Of a DNA stretch of 64,000 nucleotides, positions 18,173 to 26,916 are shown in pieces. How positions within the stretch are numbered: position 1 is the first letter of the stretch; every line of letters starts with the position of its first letter. The DNA is from Bradyrhizobium diazoefficiens (GTDB lineage Bacteria > Pseudomonadota > Alphaproteobacteria > Rhizobiales > Xanthobacteraceae): contig NZ_JAENXS010000001.1 of assembly GCF_016612535.1 (NCBI RefSeq), positions 1,389,501 to 1,453,500 of the forward strand, read 5' to 3'. The translations under genes were made by a program, and so were the position numbers. Under the pieces are notes generated by a model. The model made no database searches. It had not been told where the DNA came from and worked only from the letters and a program-made list of their open reading frames with translations.

Positions 18173-18871
18173 ATGAGACGCGCCGACCGGCTGTTTCAGA
18201 TCATCCAGGTGCTGAGGCGCACTCGTAAACCGCTGACGGCGGATGCAATTGCGGCCGAGCTCGAAACTTCGAAGCGCACGATCTACCGCGACATCGCAAC
18301 GCTGATCGGCCAGCGCGTGCCGATCCGCGGCGAAGCCGGCATGGGCTACATCCTGGAGAAGGGTTTCGACCTGCCGCCCTTGATGCTGACACCCGACGAA
18401 ATCGAGGCGGCGGTGCTGGGCGCGCAATGGGTCGCAGGCCATGCCGACTCCACACTGGCGCGCGCGGCCGAAGATTTGATGGCCAAGATCGCCGACACCG
18501 TCCCCGAGCGCCTGCGCCCGTTCGTGCTGGAGCCGGCGAGCCGCGCGCGGCCAAGCTGGAACCGGGAGCCGGACCGCCTGGACATGGCGCGCACGCGCAC
18601 CCAGATCCACGAAGGCAAGAAGATCATGCTGCGCTATCGCGACGAGCAGGGTCGCCCCAGCGAGCGCATGGTCTGGCCGATCTCGGTCGGCTATCTCGAA
18701 GCGGTCCGCCTGCTCGCGGCTTGGTGCGAGCTGCGCAGCGACTTCCGCAGCTTCCGCACCGACAGGGTGGTGGATGCGACGTATCTCGACGAAAGATATC
18801 CGGAGCGGCGCGACGTGCTGCGCGCGAGATGGCGGCAGAGCCTGGTCTGGGGCCCGCCCAAGGATACGTGA
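18173..18871 (+). CDS. YafY-type transcriptional regulator (HTH + WYL domain)
   Basis: A 232-residue protein: N-terminal winged helix (RRADRLFQIIQVLRRTRKPL through TSKRTIYRDIATLIGQRV), followed by a WYL-type ligand-binding domain (about residues 130-225) with WPISVGYLEAVRLLAAWC and FRSFRTDRVVDATYL. WYL regulators sense small ligands or nucleic acids and often control a divergent neighbour, here the genes at 18060 and 17735. The 112-bp intergenic region contains paired CTGCTGCCAACATCC / CTGTCAGCATCC blocks at about 18108-18133. Confidence 0.9.
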   Translation: MRRADRLFQIIQVLRRTRKPLTADAIAAELETSKRTIYRDIATLIGQRVPIRGEAGMGYILEKGFDLPPLMLTPDEIEAAVLGAQWVAGHADSTLARAAEDLMAKIADTVPERLRPFVLEPASRARPSWNREPDRLDMARTRTQIHEGKKIMLRYRDEQGRPSERMVWPISVGYLEAVRLLAAWCELRSDFRSFRTDRVVDATYLDERYPERRDVLRARWRQSLVWGPPKDT

Positions 18872-18887
18872 AGGACACGTGACGACG

Positions 18888-19202
18888 ATGGAAGAGATTG
18901 ATCTGTCGAGCTGTTGCCAGAGCTGCGGCGCCTGCTGCGGTTATTCGCAAAACTGGCCGCGCTTCTCGATCGAGAGCGACGAGGAGCTTGCGTCGATCCC
19001 GGAGACTCTCGTCAACGCGCGCCAATCCGGCATGCGCTGCGAGGGCGATCGCTGTTCGGCCTTGCAGGGCGAGATCGGGAAGGCAACGGCCTGCGGCGTC
19101 TATTCGGTGCGACCGGAGGTGTGCCGCACCTGCATGCCGGGCGACGCCGAATGCGCGATGGCGCGGCGGAAGTTCGGGCTGCCGCTGATAGGCGCCGTTT
19201 AG
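18888..19202 (+). CDS. YkgJ-family cysteine cluster protein
   Basis: A 104-residue protein with the zinc/iron-chelating cluster pattern: CCQSCGACCGY near residues 9-19, a central CEGDRCSAL, then ACGVYSVRPEVCRTC and the closing DAEC. This is the short form of the YkgJ family (metal-binding, function uncertain). ATG 18888 is chosen; GTG 18879 is also in frame. It follows the WYL regulator by 16 nt, so the two are probably co-transcribed. The stop overlaps the convergent gene's stop by four bases. Confidence 0.88.
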   Translation: MEEIDLSSCCQSCGACCGYSQNWPRFSIESDEELASIPETLVNARQSGMRCEGDRCSALQGEIGKATACGVYSVRPEVCRTCMPGDAECAMARRKFGLPLIGAV

Positions 19203-19597
19203 GCGGGGACAGCTTCGCTGATTTCGTCGTCGAGCTCGTCGTCCAGCGGTGCAAGCACCGAGAGCGGCTTGGTCGACAGTGTGATCGGCTTGCGGCCGCT
19301 CGAGTGCGACGGCGTCGATTTGGCCGAGCCCGCGCGCGACAGCGCGTAGAGCGTCGAGCCGACACGGCCGCCGTTCTCGATTAGATCGCGCTCGCTGCAG
19401 CTCGCCGCGATCGCAACCGCCAGCGAATGCAAATGGCTGCGGCGATAGCAGAACAGCGCCAGCATGGCGCGGGCGTCAGGGGAAACACTCTCAACCAACC
19501 GCGGCAGGCCACTCTCACTGGCGCGATACATTTCGCCAAGGAGTTCGTCGCGAACCGGGCAGAAATCGCTTTCAAAAGCGTCACGGCTTGAAAACAT
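19199..19597 (-). CDS. Conserved hypothetical protein
   Basis: A 132-residue protein without a recognised domain. The first 80 residues are predicted helical (LLGEMYRASESGLPRLVESV, DARAMLALFCYRRSHLHSLA), and the C-terminus is Ser/Pro-rich and acidic (DDELDDEISEAVPA), probably disordered. CGAGGGAGAA upstream of ATG 19597 is a good ribosome binding site, and codon use matches its neighbours. Cytoplasmic; function unknown. Confidence 0.65.
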   Translation of the reverse strand: MFSSRDAFESDFCPVRDELLGEMYRASESGLPRLVESVSPDARAMLALFCYRRSHLHSLAVAIAASCSERDLIENGGRVGSTLYALSRAGSAKSTPSHSSGRKPITLSTKPLSVLAPLDDELDDEISEAVPA

Positions 19598-19746
19598 TGC
19601 AATTCTCCCTCGTGTGGGGAAGATGCAGCGCAATTCTCTAATGAAAGGTTAACCACACTGGGCGGTAGTCACCCGGGGTCCTTGCGCGCCATCCGCGAAT
19701 CAGCCGGCCCCGGCGGGCCGAGGACCGCAGACGCAGACAGCCAGCC

Positions 19747-20148
19747 TCAGTTCGCCCCCATGAAGATGGAAAGGCCGAAGCCGGTGAGGTGGTGCAGCGC
19801 CTGGTCGACGCCGATCAGGGTCCAGAACCAGGGGTGCTCCTGGTTGACGCCGAAGTTGGCCGAGACGAGTCCCTTGGCGCGATCAATCGTGATGTGGATG
19901 ACGAAATCGATCAGCGCCACGAACCAGAATCGCGGCGCCACGATCAGGATCAGCGGCAGCGCAACCGCAAGATGAATCAGGCAATGCACCAGAAGCGGCA
20001 AAGCCCAGCCGTGCTTCTGGTCCTTGCCTTGCGCCATCCAGGCGGTTTGCAAAACGAAATCGGCGATGATGTGCTTGAAGGTGAGCAGCAACATCCAGCC
20101 AATGAGCGCTTCGACCGGAACCGCCGATGACAGGGGTGGAAACGACAA
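19747..20148 (-). CDS. DUF3307 membrane protein
   Basis: A 133-residue protein with three to four hydrophobic helices. The family pattern is clear: FKHIIADFVLQTAWMAQGK near the start, then HCLIHLAVALPLILIV, FVALIDFVIHITIDRAKG and the C-terminal WTLIGVDQALHHLTGFGL. The conserved His and Asp residues within membrane segments are typical of DUF3307. Function unknown. Confidence 0.88.
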   Translation of the reverse strand: MSFPPLSSAVPVEALIGWMLLLTFKHIIADFVLQTAWMAQGKDQKHGWALPLLVHCLIHLAVALPLILIVAPRFWFVALIDFVIHITIDRAKGLVSANFGVNQEHPWFWTLIGVDQALHHLTGFGLSIFMGAN

Positions 20149-20497
20149 AACTGACGCCCTCGTTGACTTGATAAGAAAAAATGGAGCGTTCAGCGCAACT
20201 TCTTCTTGGACCCGTCAGATCATCGGGACGGATGATTTATGACATCTCCCGCGACGGAATGCAGCCGGGGGAACTGGAAAATCGCCAACTGTGGCTAAAC
20301 GGTGATAGCATGACCAAACGGCGCGGATCGGTCGAGTAAGGTTACCTTCGGCGCAGAATTTGCATTCTCTCGTTGGAGCGCTATCATCCTCAGGTAGAGG
20401 ATTATCGTTCTTTTTTCAGACGCTTACGAAATTTTCGAGCGTGCCGCCGGCGATCACCGTGCCGCCCGCAATATCAGAATAAGGCCAGAGTGCTGCC
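20149..20497. other. Intergenic region with a terminator-like hairpin
   Basis: No gene seen. At 20386-20402 a small hairpin ATCCTC-AGGTA-GAGGAT is followed by TATCGTTCTTTTTT. It lies 80 bp upstream of the next gene and points rightward, so it could end a short transcript or act as a leader attenuator. Confidence 0.4.
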
Positions 20498-21934
20498 ATG
20501 AGTGCTGAAGGCCCTACCTCGTCGAGAGAAGCGCCGCCCCGGCGTCCCAAGGTGATCAAGACCAATCAGCAGCAGGTTCTGCTGTATGTCGTGCTGACCC
20601 TGCTGCTGTCGCTTGCCACCGTCTGGGCCGGCCGCGCGTGGTTGCACAATTCAGAGACGCTGACCTTTGCCGTCGGCGCTCCCACCAGCGACGAAGCACT
20701 GTTCGCGACCAAGCTCGCCACACTGCTGAAGAACAACGCCTCGCGTTTCCGGATCAAGATCGTCAACAATGCCGACAATGCCAAGGCGCTCGCCCAGTTC
20801 GATCACAAGCAGGCCGATCTTGCAGTCCTGCGCACCGACGCCAAGGTGCCGCTGCGGGCGCGCACGCTCGCGATCCTGGAGCACGATCTCGTGCTCCTGC
20901 TCGGCCCCGGCAACAAGAAGATCAAGTCGCTGGCCGAGCTGAAGAAGAAGAAGGTCGCGGTTCTCGCCGAGAACGAATCCTCGCTCGCCTTCGTCCGCAA
21001 CATCCTCGACATCCCCGACGGACCGGACGCTGTGAAGATTCAAATGGCGCCGCAAGGCGCGACGCTGGACAAGCTGTTTGCACCGGCAAGTGGCTTCAGC
21101 GCGGTGATCGCCATCGTCCACACCTCGAAGGCGGTGCGGGACAAGGCCTATGAACAAGTCGCCAAGCGCGGCGGCTTCACGCTGAACGCGATCGACGAAG
21201 CCAAGGCGCTGGCGCGCAAATTCCCCGGCATTTCCGACGAAACGCTGACCGCCGGCACGCTGTCCGTTTCGCCGGAGATTCCCGACGACGACCTCGACAC
21301 GATCGGGCTCGAATGGTTGCTGGTCGCGCAATCCAAGATGTCGGCGACCATTGCCGGCGACATCGCGCGCATCGTCTACGAGAACAAGTCCGCACTCGGG
21401 CTCGACAGCGGCTTCGCGACCCACATCGAGCCGGCCTCCGTCGAGAAGGACGCCTTCGTGATGGCGCATCAGGGGGCAGCCGACTACATCAACGACGACA
21501 CCAAGTCGTTCATGGATAAGTACAGCGACCTGATGTATCTGGGCGCCGCCGCGCTCAGCGTCATCGGCTCGATCTTCGCCGCGATCTACGCCAAGATTAC
21601 CCGGATCGCGCCGGAGAAGGCTGGCCAGCTCTCCACCGCCGTCCTCGATATCGGCGAGCGTATCGAGCACGCCCATTCGCTGGACCAGCTCGAATGTCTC
21701 CAGGACGAACTCGAGAGCATCCTGCGCGGCGCCGTCATCGGCCTGCGTGACGGCACGATCAGTACCGACGGGCTCGATACCTTCAAGCTCGGCTACGAAT
21801 TCGTCCGCGACGAGATCGGCATGCGCCGTGACTACCTGAAGCGCCACGCCGGCGAGGTCGAGAAGATCGCCGCCCCCCTCCCCCCACCCGAAGACAGCAA
21901 TGTCGTGGTGGTGAAGACAGCTCAGAGCGCCTGA
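20498..21934 (+). CDS. Membrane-anchored TAXI-family solute-receptor-like protein
   Basis: A 478-residue protein. An N-terminal membrane anchor (residues 27-46, VLLYVVLTLLLSLATVWAG) precedes a TAXI-type periplasmic binding fold (about 55-330: TLTFAVGAPTSDEALFATKL, ADLAVLRTDAKVPLRARTLA, KKVAVLAENESSLAFVRNIL). A second membrane helix (LMYLGAAALSVIGSIFAAIY, about 344-363) and a helical cytoplasmic tail follow. Ordinary TAXI receptors are free periplasmic proteins of about 320 residues; here the domain sits between two membrane helices and no TRAP permease is near. A sensory rather than transport role is possible (inference). Confidence 0.82.
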   Translation: MSAEGPTSSREAPPRRPKVIKTNQQQVLLYVVLTLLLSLATVWAGRAWLHNSETLTFAVGAPTSDEALFATKLATLLKNNASRFRIKIVNNADNAKALAQFDHKQADLAVLRTDAKVPLRARTLAILEHDLVLLLGPGNKKIKSLAELKKKKVAVLAENESSLAFVRNILDIPDGPDAVKIQMAPQGATLDKLFAPASGFSAVIAIVHTSKAVRDKAYEQVAKRGGFTLNAIDEAKALARKFPGISDETLTAGTLSVSPEIPDDDLDTIGLEWLLVAQSKMSATIAGDIARIVYENKSALGLDSGFATHIEPASVEKDAFVMAHQGAADYINDDTKSFMDKYSDLMYLGAAALSVIGSIFAAIYAKITRIAPEKAGQLSTAVLDIGERIEHAHSLDQLECLQDELESILRGAVIGLRDGTISTDGLDTFKLGYEFVRDEIGMRRDYLKRHAGEVEKIAAPLPPPEDSNVVVVKTAQSA

Positions 21935-22055
21935 CCTATCGATTCGCGACTCAGGACCGGCTCGTTCAGCTTTTTAGCGCGAATCGCAGCGCCGACCCTG
22001 GAACCGTTTCCCCGGTGCAACCGTTGGTTCTCCTAGCACAACCGGAGAACGCACC

Positions 22056-22274
22056 ATGCGTATGCTCCTTCTCATCATCATGCTGGGAATGCTGGTTGCG
22101 GTTGGTTACTTCGCCTACTCGGCCATGGCGGTCGGGGGCGACCCGATCCCGACGGAAGGTTACGTGGCGCTGGCGTTGGGCGCGGGGTTCTCCGTCGTCG
22201 TTGGCATCGGCTTGATGATGCTGCTGTTTTTGAGCAGCCGGCGCGGCTACGACGAGCCGCCGCACTTCAAATAG
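22056..22274 (+). CDS. Small two-helix membrane protein
   Basis: A 72-residue protein with two membrane helices (residues 3-24 and 36-59) and a polar tail SSRRGYDEPPHFK. CCGGAGAACGCACC before the ATG is a good ribosome binding site. No family recognised. It stands alone between the TAXI-like gene and the potassium channel gene. Confidence 0.7.
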   Translation: MRMLLLIIMLGMLVAVGYFAYSAMAVGGDPIPTEGYVALALGAGFSVVVGIGLMMLLFLSSRRGYDEPPHFK

Positions 22275-22415
22275 CCGCTGAGTCTGGTCCTGCGTCGGAC
22301 GCCGTGCTGAGTGCTCCTGTTGCCCCTGCCGTCGTTGACGGCCTCGGTGCGGGCAGGCACTTTGACGCCGAAGTCCCAGCCGGGACGCAAGCACCAGACT
22401 GAGCCGCCATCCCGC

Positions 22416-23525
22416 ATGCCCAAGCCGATGTTTCCCGCTCTGGCCCAGTTCGTGGCCGCTACGGCCGGCCGCAACATGACCAAGGCCGCCTATGTGGCCG
22501 TGACCGTCGGTGTGCTCAGCATGGTGCTGTTGACTGTCGATCCAGCCTACGAGACGGCGCACCGATGGGTCGACCTGCTGCTATGGGCCTGCCTCGCCTA
22601 TTTCGTGTTTGAATGGGTGGTCCGGTTGCGCCACATGGCGCTGCAGCACCGACTGGCACTCTACATGTCCTCCTCCGCCGGCCTGGTCGATGCCGTCGGG
22701 GCGCTGGCGGTGCCGGCCGCGCTGATTCTGGGCGCCGAACCCAAGACGGCCTGGTTGTTCAGCGTGCTCTGGGTGCTGAAGGTGGTGCCCGGCATTCCTG
22801 GCCTGCGCCAGCTTCGCCGGGTACTGGCGTTCGAATGGGGCCCGCTGCTCAGCGTGCTCGTGATCTTCCTGATGGTGGTGTTCCTCGCCTCCGTCGCCGA
22901 ATATTTTCTCGAGCGGGACGTGCAGCCGCAGACCTTCGGCAGCGTGCCGGCCGCGCTGTGGTGGGCGGTGGTGACCTTGACGACGACCGGCTACGGCGAC
23001 GCCGTGCCGGTCACACCGCTCGGGCGTATTGTGGCCGCGCTGGTGATGATCTCCGGCCTCGGCGTGTTCGGCCTCTGGACCGGTATCCTGGCGACCGGCT
23101 TCGCCGCCGAGACCCGACGCGACAATTTCCTCAAGACTTGGGAATCCGTCAGCAAGGTGCCGTTCTTCGCAGCGCTTGGGCCTGCGGCCATTGCCGACGT
23201 CACGCACATGCTCCGCACCATGGAACTGCCCGCGCGCACCATGATCATCCGGAAGGGCCAGCAGGGCGACTGCATGTATTTCATCGCCGCCGGCGAGGTC
23301 GCGGTCGACTTGCCCGGCAAGAAGGTGCATCTCGGCGAGGGTGCTTTCTTCGGCGAGATGGCGCTGCTCGGCAACAACATGCGCGGCGCCAATGTCTCGA
23401 CCACGAAGGTGTCGCGGCTGCTGGTGCTCGATCTCGTCGACTTCCGCGTGCTGATGGCGCGGCACCCCGATCTCGCCGAGACCATCGACGCGGAAGCCAG
23501 GCGGCGCACGCTCGAAAACAGATAA
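22416..23525 (+). CDS. Cyclic-nucleotide-gated potassium channel (MlotiK1-like)
   Basis: About 369 residues with six membrane helices, the selectivity filter TTTGYGD near residue 190, a C-linker (RRDNFLKTWESVSKVPFF) and a cyclic-nucleotide-binding domain (about 258-360) with GEGAFFGEMALLGNNMRGAN, whose Arg contacts the cyclic phosphate in homologues. MlotiK1 of Mesorhizobium has the same layout with a four-residue S4-S5 difference in style. ATG 22416 is the first plausible start; no strong ribosome binding site is seen, so 22428 is an alternative. cAMP may come from cyclases such as the one at 42314-45352. Confidence 0.93.
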   Translation: MPKPMFPALAQFVAATAGRNMTKAAYVAVTVGVLSMVLLTVDPAYETAHRWVDLLLWACLAYFVFEWVVRLRHMALQHRLALYMSSSAGLVDAVGALAVPAALILGAEPKTAWLFSVLWVLKVVPGIPGLRQLRRVLAFEWGPLLSVLVIFLMVVFLASVAEYFLERDVQPQTFGSVPAALWWAVVTLTTTGYGDAVPVTPLGRIVAALVMISGLGVFGLWTGILATGFAAETRRDNFLKTWESVSKVPFFAALGPAAIADVTHMLRTMELPARTMIIRKGQQGDCMYFIAAGEVAVDLPGKKVHLGEGAFFGEMALLGNNMRGANVSTTKVSRLLVLDLVDFRVLMARHPDLAETIDAEARRRTLENR

Positions 23526-23537
23526 ATGGAGACAACA

Positions 23538-24323
23538 ATGTCGGAGACCACTGAGGCGGCCAGTGGCCCCGTGCTCGAAATCAATGGTGCACGCGCCACC
23601 ATCCGCTTGAACCGGCCAAAGCATCTGAACCGGCTCCAGGCGGAGGATCTCGGCGAACTGGTAAAGCTGTTCGACCGGGTGGAGGCCGATCCCGCGATCC
23701 GCGTGCTGGTGCTGACGGGTACGGGCCGCGCATTCTCGGCAGGCTACGATTTGAATTCGGTCGCCGAGCGGGCAGTGAGCGCCAACGAGCAGCAGAGCGC
23801 GGGCTCGGCCTTCGAAGTCGTCGTCAACCGGCTGGAGGACCTCGGCCTGCCGACGATCTGCCGGCTCAATGGCGGCGTCTATGGCGGCTCGACCGACCTC
23901 GCACTCGCCTGCGATTTCCGCATCGGAATCGACACCGCCGAGATGTTCATGCCGGCGGCGCGACTCGGGCTGCATTATTACAGGAGCGGCATCAAGCGCT
24001 ACGTGACGCGGCTCGGCGTCGACAATGCGAAGAAGCTGTTCCTGACAGCGCAGAAGATCACCGCCTCGGAGATGCTGCGTATCGGCTATCTCACCGCCAT
24101 GGTGGCGGTGGAATTTCTGGACGAGGAAGTCGACAAGCTCGCCAACATTCTCGCCGGCAATGCTCCGAACGCGATGCGCGGCATGAAGCGTGCGATCAAC
24201 GAATTCGCCCGCGGCGAGCTGGACGAGCAGGCCACCGACCAGCGTCACCGCGACAGCATGCGCGGCGACGAAATCAAGGAAGGCATCGAAGCGTTCGGGG
24301 AGAAGAGGGCTCCAAGATTCTGA
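23538..24323 (+). CDS. Crotonase-family enoyl-CoA hydratase/isomerase
   Basis: A 261-residue crotonase-fold protein: ATIRLNRPKHLNRLQAEDL, oxyanion-hole TGTGRAFSAGYDLNSVAE, RLNGGVYGGSTDLALACDFR, and MPAARLGLHYYRSGIKRYVT in the active-site region, where the usual catalytic Glu pair is not obvious, so a hydratase reaction is uncertain. ATG 23538 is chosen because GGAGA lies six bases upstream; ATG 23526 directly follows the channel's stop codon. The tight spacing suggests co-transcription with the channel. Confidence 0.87.
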   Translation: MSETTEAASGPVLEINGARATIRLNRPKHLNRLQAEDLGELVKLFDRVEADPAIRVLVLTGTGRAFSAGYDLNSVAERAVSANEQQSAGSAFEVVVNRLEDLGLPTICRLNGGVYGGSTDLALACDFRIGIDTAEMFMPAARLGLHYYRSGIKRYVTRLGVDNAKKLFLTAQKITASEMLRIGYLTAMVAVEFLDEEVDKLANILAGNAPNAMRGMKRAINEFARGELDEQATDQRHRDSMRGDEIKEGIEAFGEKRAPRF

Positions 24324-24758
24324 TCACGCCCGCTTCGACCGCATCGCGCGCACCTGCGTGAGCTTGGGATCGCGGGCGAGCGACTGGTAGCGCTTGCTGT
24401 CGATGGCGTAGATCGCGATCCGGCCCTCACTGTCGGCATGAACGCCCCAGCCGAAGCGCTTGCCCAGGCTCGACGCCCTCATGCACGCCTGCCCGCGGGA
24501 GAAGAACGCTTCACGGGCCGCATGCTTCTCCGTTTTCGTCGCCTTCACATCGAGCTCGCGTCCCGACGCAGAGGTCGCGAAGATCACGTCGTCGGACGTG
24601 TATTTGTACGGTGCCTTGGCGATCATCCCGTATTGCAGGCACGCCACCGTCGGCTTTCCCGCGCGCAGCGGGGGCTCCTCGCCAGTACGCGCAGGACAGT
24701 CTTCGGCAACCCGGATGAAGGTGTTGAAGCAGTTGGTCGTATGCATCGGCTTCGTCAT
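24324..24758 (-). CDS. DUF6157 family protein
   Basis: A 144-residue soluble protein matching DUF6157: MHTTNCFNTFIRVAEDCPAR, the central CLQYGMIAKAPYKYTSDDVI and SLGKRFGWGVHADSEGRIA followed by a YAIDS motif. Function unknown. It lies 17 nt after the GST gene on the same strand, so probably in one operon. ATG 24746 (MHTTN) is an alternative start. Confidence 0.85.
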   Translation of the reverse strand: MTKPMHTTNCFNTFIRVAEDCPARTGEEPPLRAGKPTVACLQYGMIAKAPYKYTSDDVIFATSASGRELDVKATKTEKHAAREAFFSRGQACMRASSLGKRFGWGVHADSEGRIAIYAIDSKRYQSLARDPKLTQVRAMRSKRA

Positions 24759-24775
24759 CTGCAACCCCGGATCAT

Positions 24776-25420
24776 TCACCCGCCAGCCGCCGCGGCATGC
24801 TGCGCGGCCATCTCGGCGTCGGCCGCAGTGATCCGCTGGAACGCCGGCCGCGAGGTCATGCGGTCGGCGTAGCGGGCAAAAACGTCCTTCTTCGGCACGA
24901 TCCCGAACATCATGGTCCAGCTGAACGCGATACCCCACAGCACATCGGCGGCGGTCATGCGCTCGCCGAGCAGATACGGTCCCTCCGACAATTGCGTCTC
25001 GAGCGCGCCGAGCATCGTGTCGTAGTCGGCATAGGGCGACTGCGTGATCGGCGCCGGCTCGCGCTGCATGAACTTGTCGATCAGGGCGGGCTCGAACGAG
25101 GAGCCGTAATAGGCGGTCCAGCGCAAATAGGGGCCGCGCAGCGGATCGCTCAGCGCGGGCGTCAGCCCCGCCTGGGGAAACAGATCGGCGAGATAGATGG
25201 TGATCGCGACCTGCTCGGTCACGAGCGCCTCGCCATGGCGGATCGCCGGCACCTTGCCGAGCGGATTGATGGCGAGATAGGCGGGCTGGCGCTGCTCGCT
25301 TGCCTTCATGTTGAGAACGTGGAGATCGTAGGGCGCCCCCAGCTCCTCCAGCAGCACCCGCGTGCCAGTGGCGCGGCTCTGCGGCGAATAATACAGCGTG
25401 ATGCGGTTCGGATCGGTCAT
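24776..25420 (-). CDS. Glutathione S-transferase family protein
   Basis: A 214-residue GST: N-terminal thioredoxin fold (ITLYYSPQSRATGTRVLLEE, with cis-Pro GKVPAIRHGE and VTEQVAITIYLADLFP) and a helical C-terminal domain with the N-capping motif MTAADVLWGIAFSW. The Ser in YSPQSRA could serve as the catalytic residue. CGAGGGAGACC precedes ATG 25420. It is divergent from a WYL regulator with a strong palindrome between them. Confidence 0.92.
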   Translation of the reverse strand: MTDPNRITLYYSPQSRATGTRVLLEELGAPYDLHVLNMKASEQRQPAYLAINPLGKVPAIRHGEALVTEQVAITIYLADLFPQAGLTPALSDPLRGPYLRWTAYYGSSFEPALIDKFMQREPAPITQSPYADYDTMLGALETQLSEGPYLLGERMTAADVLWGIAFSWTMMFGIVPKKDVFARYADRMTSRPAFQRITAADAEMAAQHAAAAGG

Positions 25421-25469
25421 GGCGGTCTCCCTCGGGCGGGCTTGCAATGGCACATCTTGTAGCGGCGGA

Positions 25470-25492
25470 TACCTGACATCTTGTGTCAGGTA
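25470..25492. promoter_or_regulatory. Palindromic operator between the GST operon and its WYL regulator
   Basis: Perfect 9-bp arms TACCTGACA / TGTCAGGTA with a 5-bp centre, 14 bp before the regulator start and 50 bp before the GST start. Its position makes the YafY-type regulator the likely binder, controlling both genes. Confidence 0.75.
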
Positions 25493-25506
25493 TGGTTTAA
25501 GGGATC

Positions 25507-26487
25507 ATGCGCGCGAGCCGGATGCTGTCGATCCTCACCACCCTCCAAGCCAAGGGGCAGGTCACCGCGCCCGAGCTTGCCGAGGCCTGCGAGGTGTCGG
25601 TGCGCACAATCTATCGCGACATCGACGCGCTCGCAGCATCCGGTGTCCCCGTCTATGCCGATCGCGGCGCGGAAGGCGGTTATCGGCTGCTCGACGGCTA
25701 TCGCGTGCGCCTGAATGGGTTGTCGCAGAGCGAAGCGGGCGCGCTGTTCCTCGCGGGCCTCCCGGGCCCGGCAGCGGCGCTCGGGCTGGATGCCGCGATG
25801 ATCGCCGCGCGGAACAAGCTGATGGCGGCGCTGCCCGCGAACTTGCGCGAAGATGCCGGGCGCATGCAGGAACGTTTTCACCTGGACGCGCCGGGCTGGT
25901 TCGGCGAAGCGGAAGAACCCAAACATCTGCGCGCGATTGCCGGCGCAGCTCTCCGCGGAACGCTCATCAAAATCCGCTACCAGAGCTGGCGCGCCGAGAA
26001 GCAGCGCCGTGTCGCGCCGCTCGGCCTCGTGCTGAAGGGCGGCAGCTGGTATCTCGCGGGGCAAGTCGACGGCAGCGTGCGCACCTATCGCGTCGCGCGC
26101 GTGCTCGACTGCACGGCACTCGACGAGCGCATCGATCGTCCCGCCGATTTCGATCTCGCCACCTATTGGCAGAACGCGACGCTGCGGCTCGAAGCCGAGA
26201 TGCATCCGAACGTCGCGATCGTGCGGCTGTCGCCAATCGGCGTCAAGCTGCTCGATGCGCTGAGCCAGCCTTATGTCAGGGCGCGCACGCAGATCGACGA
26301 GACCACCGATGCCGACGGCTGGCGCATCGCCAGAGTACCGACCGGCAAGACCTCATGGCATGCCGCGGCCGAGTTGCTGCGGCTCGGGGCCGAGGCCGAA
26401 GTGCTGGAACCCGCGGACCTCCGCGAGAAGATGGCCGAGATGACGCAGGCGATGGCCGCGCGCTATCGCGCGGCGCGGAAAGCCTGA
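25507..26487 (+). CDS. YafY-type transcriptional regulator with WYL domain
   Basis: A 326-residue protein: winged helix RASRMLSILTTLQAKGQVTA through CEVSVRTIYRDIDALAASGV (residues 1-60), the wing GGYRLLDGYRVRLNGLS, then the WYL domain with KIRYQSWRAEKQRRVAPLGL and LKGGSWYLAGQVDGSVRTYR, and a WCX-type C-terminal extension (residues 235-320). It probably represses the divergent GST operon through the palindrome at 25470-25492. Confidence 0.93.
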   Translation: MRASRMLSILTTLQAKGQVTAPELAEACEVSVRTIYRDIDALAASGVPVYADRGAEGGYRLLDGYRVRLNGLSQSEAGALFLAGLPGPAAALGLDAAMIAARNKLMAALPANLREDAGRMQERFHLDAPGWFGEAEEPKHLRAIAGAALRGTLIKIRYQSWRAEKQRRVAPLGLVLKGGSWYLAGQVDGSVRTYRVARVLDCTALDERIDRPADFDLATYWQNATLRLEAEMHPNVAIVRLSPIGVKLLDALSQPYVRARTQIDETTDADGWRIARVPTGKTSWHAAAELLRLGAEAEVLEPADLREKMAEMTQAMAARYRAARKA

Positions 26488-26624
26488 CGGCGGCGCATTC
26501 CGCCGCAGACCGCGAAACGATCCTGAAACACGATTCTCGCCTCACCATGTGAACGCGTTCGCGCGTCGCCTCGACCGAGAAGCAGGGACACAACAACGGC
26601 TTCGCGCCACACTGGAGAATGAGA

Positions 26625-26855
26625 ATGTTTCGTAAGCTTGCACTTGGTCTGATCGCCGCCGGTTCGCTCGGCGCCGCCGCACTCGCGCCCACCGCCGCAT
26701 CGGCCCACGGCTTCCACCACTGGGGCCCCGGCTGGGGCTTCGGCGGCGTCTACGTCAACACCAGCGTCAGCAACTGCTACCAGGAGCGCGTCATCCAGAC
26801 CCGCCACGGCGCACGCGTGCGCGTCGTGAATGTCTGCGCCTACGGGATCTATTGA
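26625..26855 (+). CDS. Small secreted protein
   Basis: A 76-residue protein with a Sec signal peptide (MFRKLALGLIAAGSLGAAAL, cleavage near ASA-HGF). The mature part of about 47 residues is rich in Gly, Trp and His (HGFHHWGPGWGFGGVYV), followed by a two-Cys segment CYQERVIQTRHGARVRVVNVC. ATG 26625 is preferred over 26619 because CTGGAG then sits seven bases upstream. A terminator follows. No function can be assigned. Confidence 0.75.
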   Translation: MFRKLALGLIAAGSLGAAALAPTAASAHGFHHWGPGWGFGGVYVNTSVSNCYQERVIQTRHGARVRVVNVCAYGIY

Positions 26856-26876
26856 TATCCTGCCTTCACGACAAAG

Positions 26877-26903
26877 CTCCGGTCGCGCTGCGGCCGGAGT
26901 TTT
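26877..26903 (+). terminator. Intrinsic terminator after the small secreted protein
   Basis: Stem CTCCGGTCGC / GCGGCCGGAG (one G-T pair), loop GCT, then TTTT. Confidence 0.8.
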
Positions 26904-26916
26904 GCATTTGGCTAGA

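Noticed and set aside
22581..24248. A 555-residue leftward frame opposite the potassium channel and crotonase
   Set aside because: It spans two real genes on the other strand and shows no domain.
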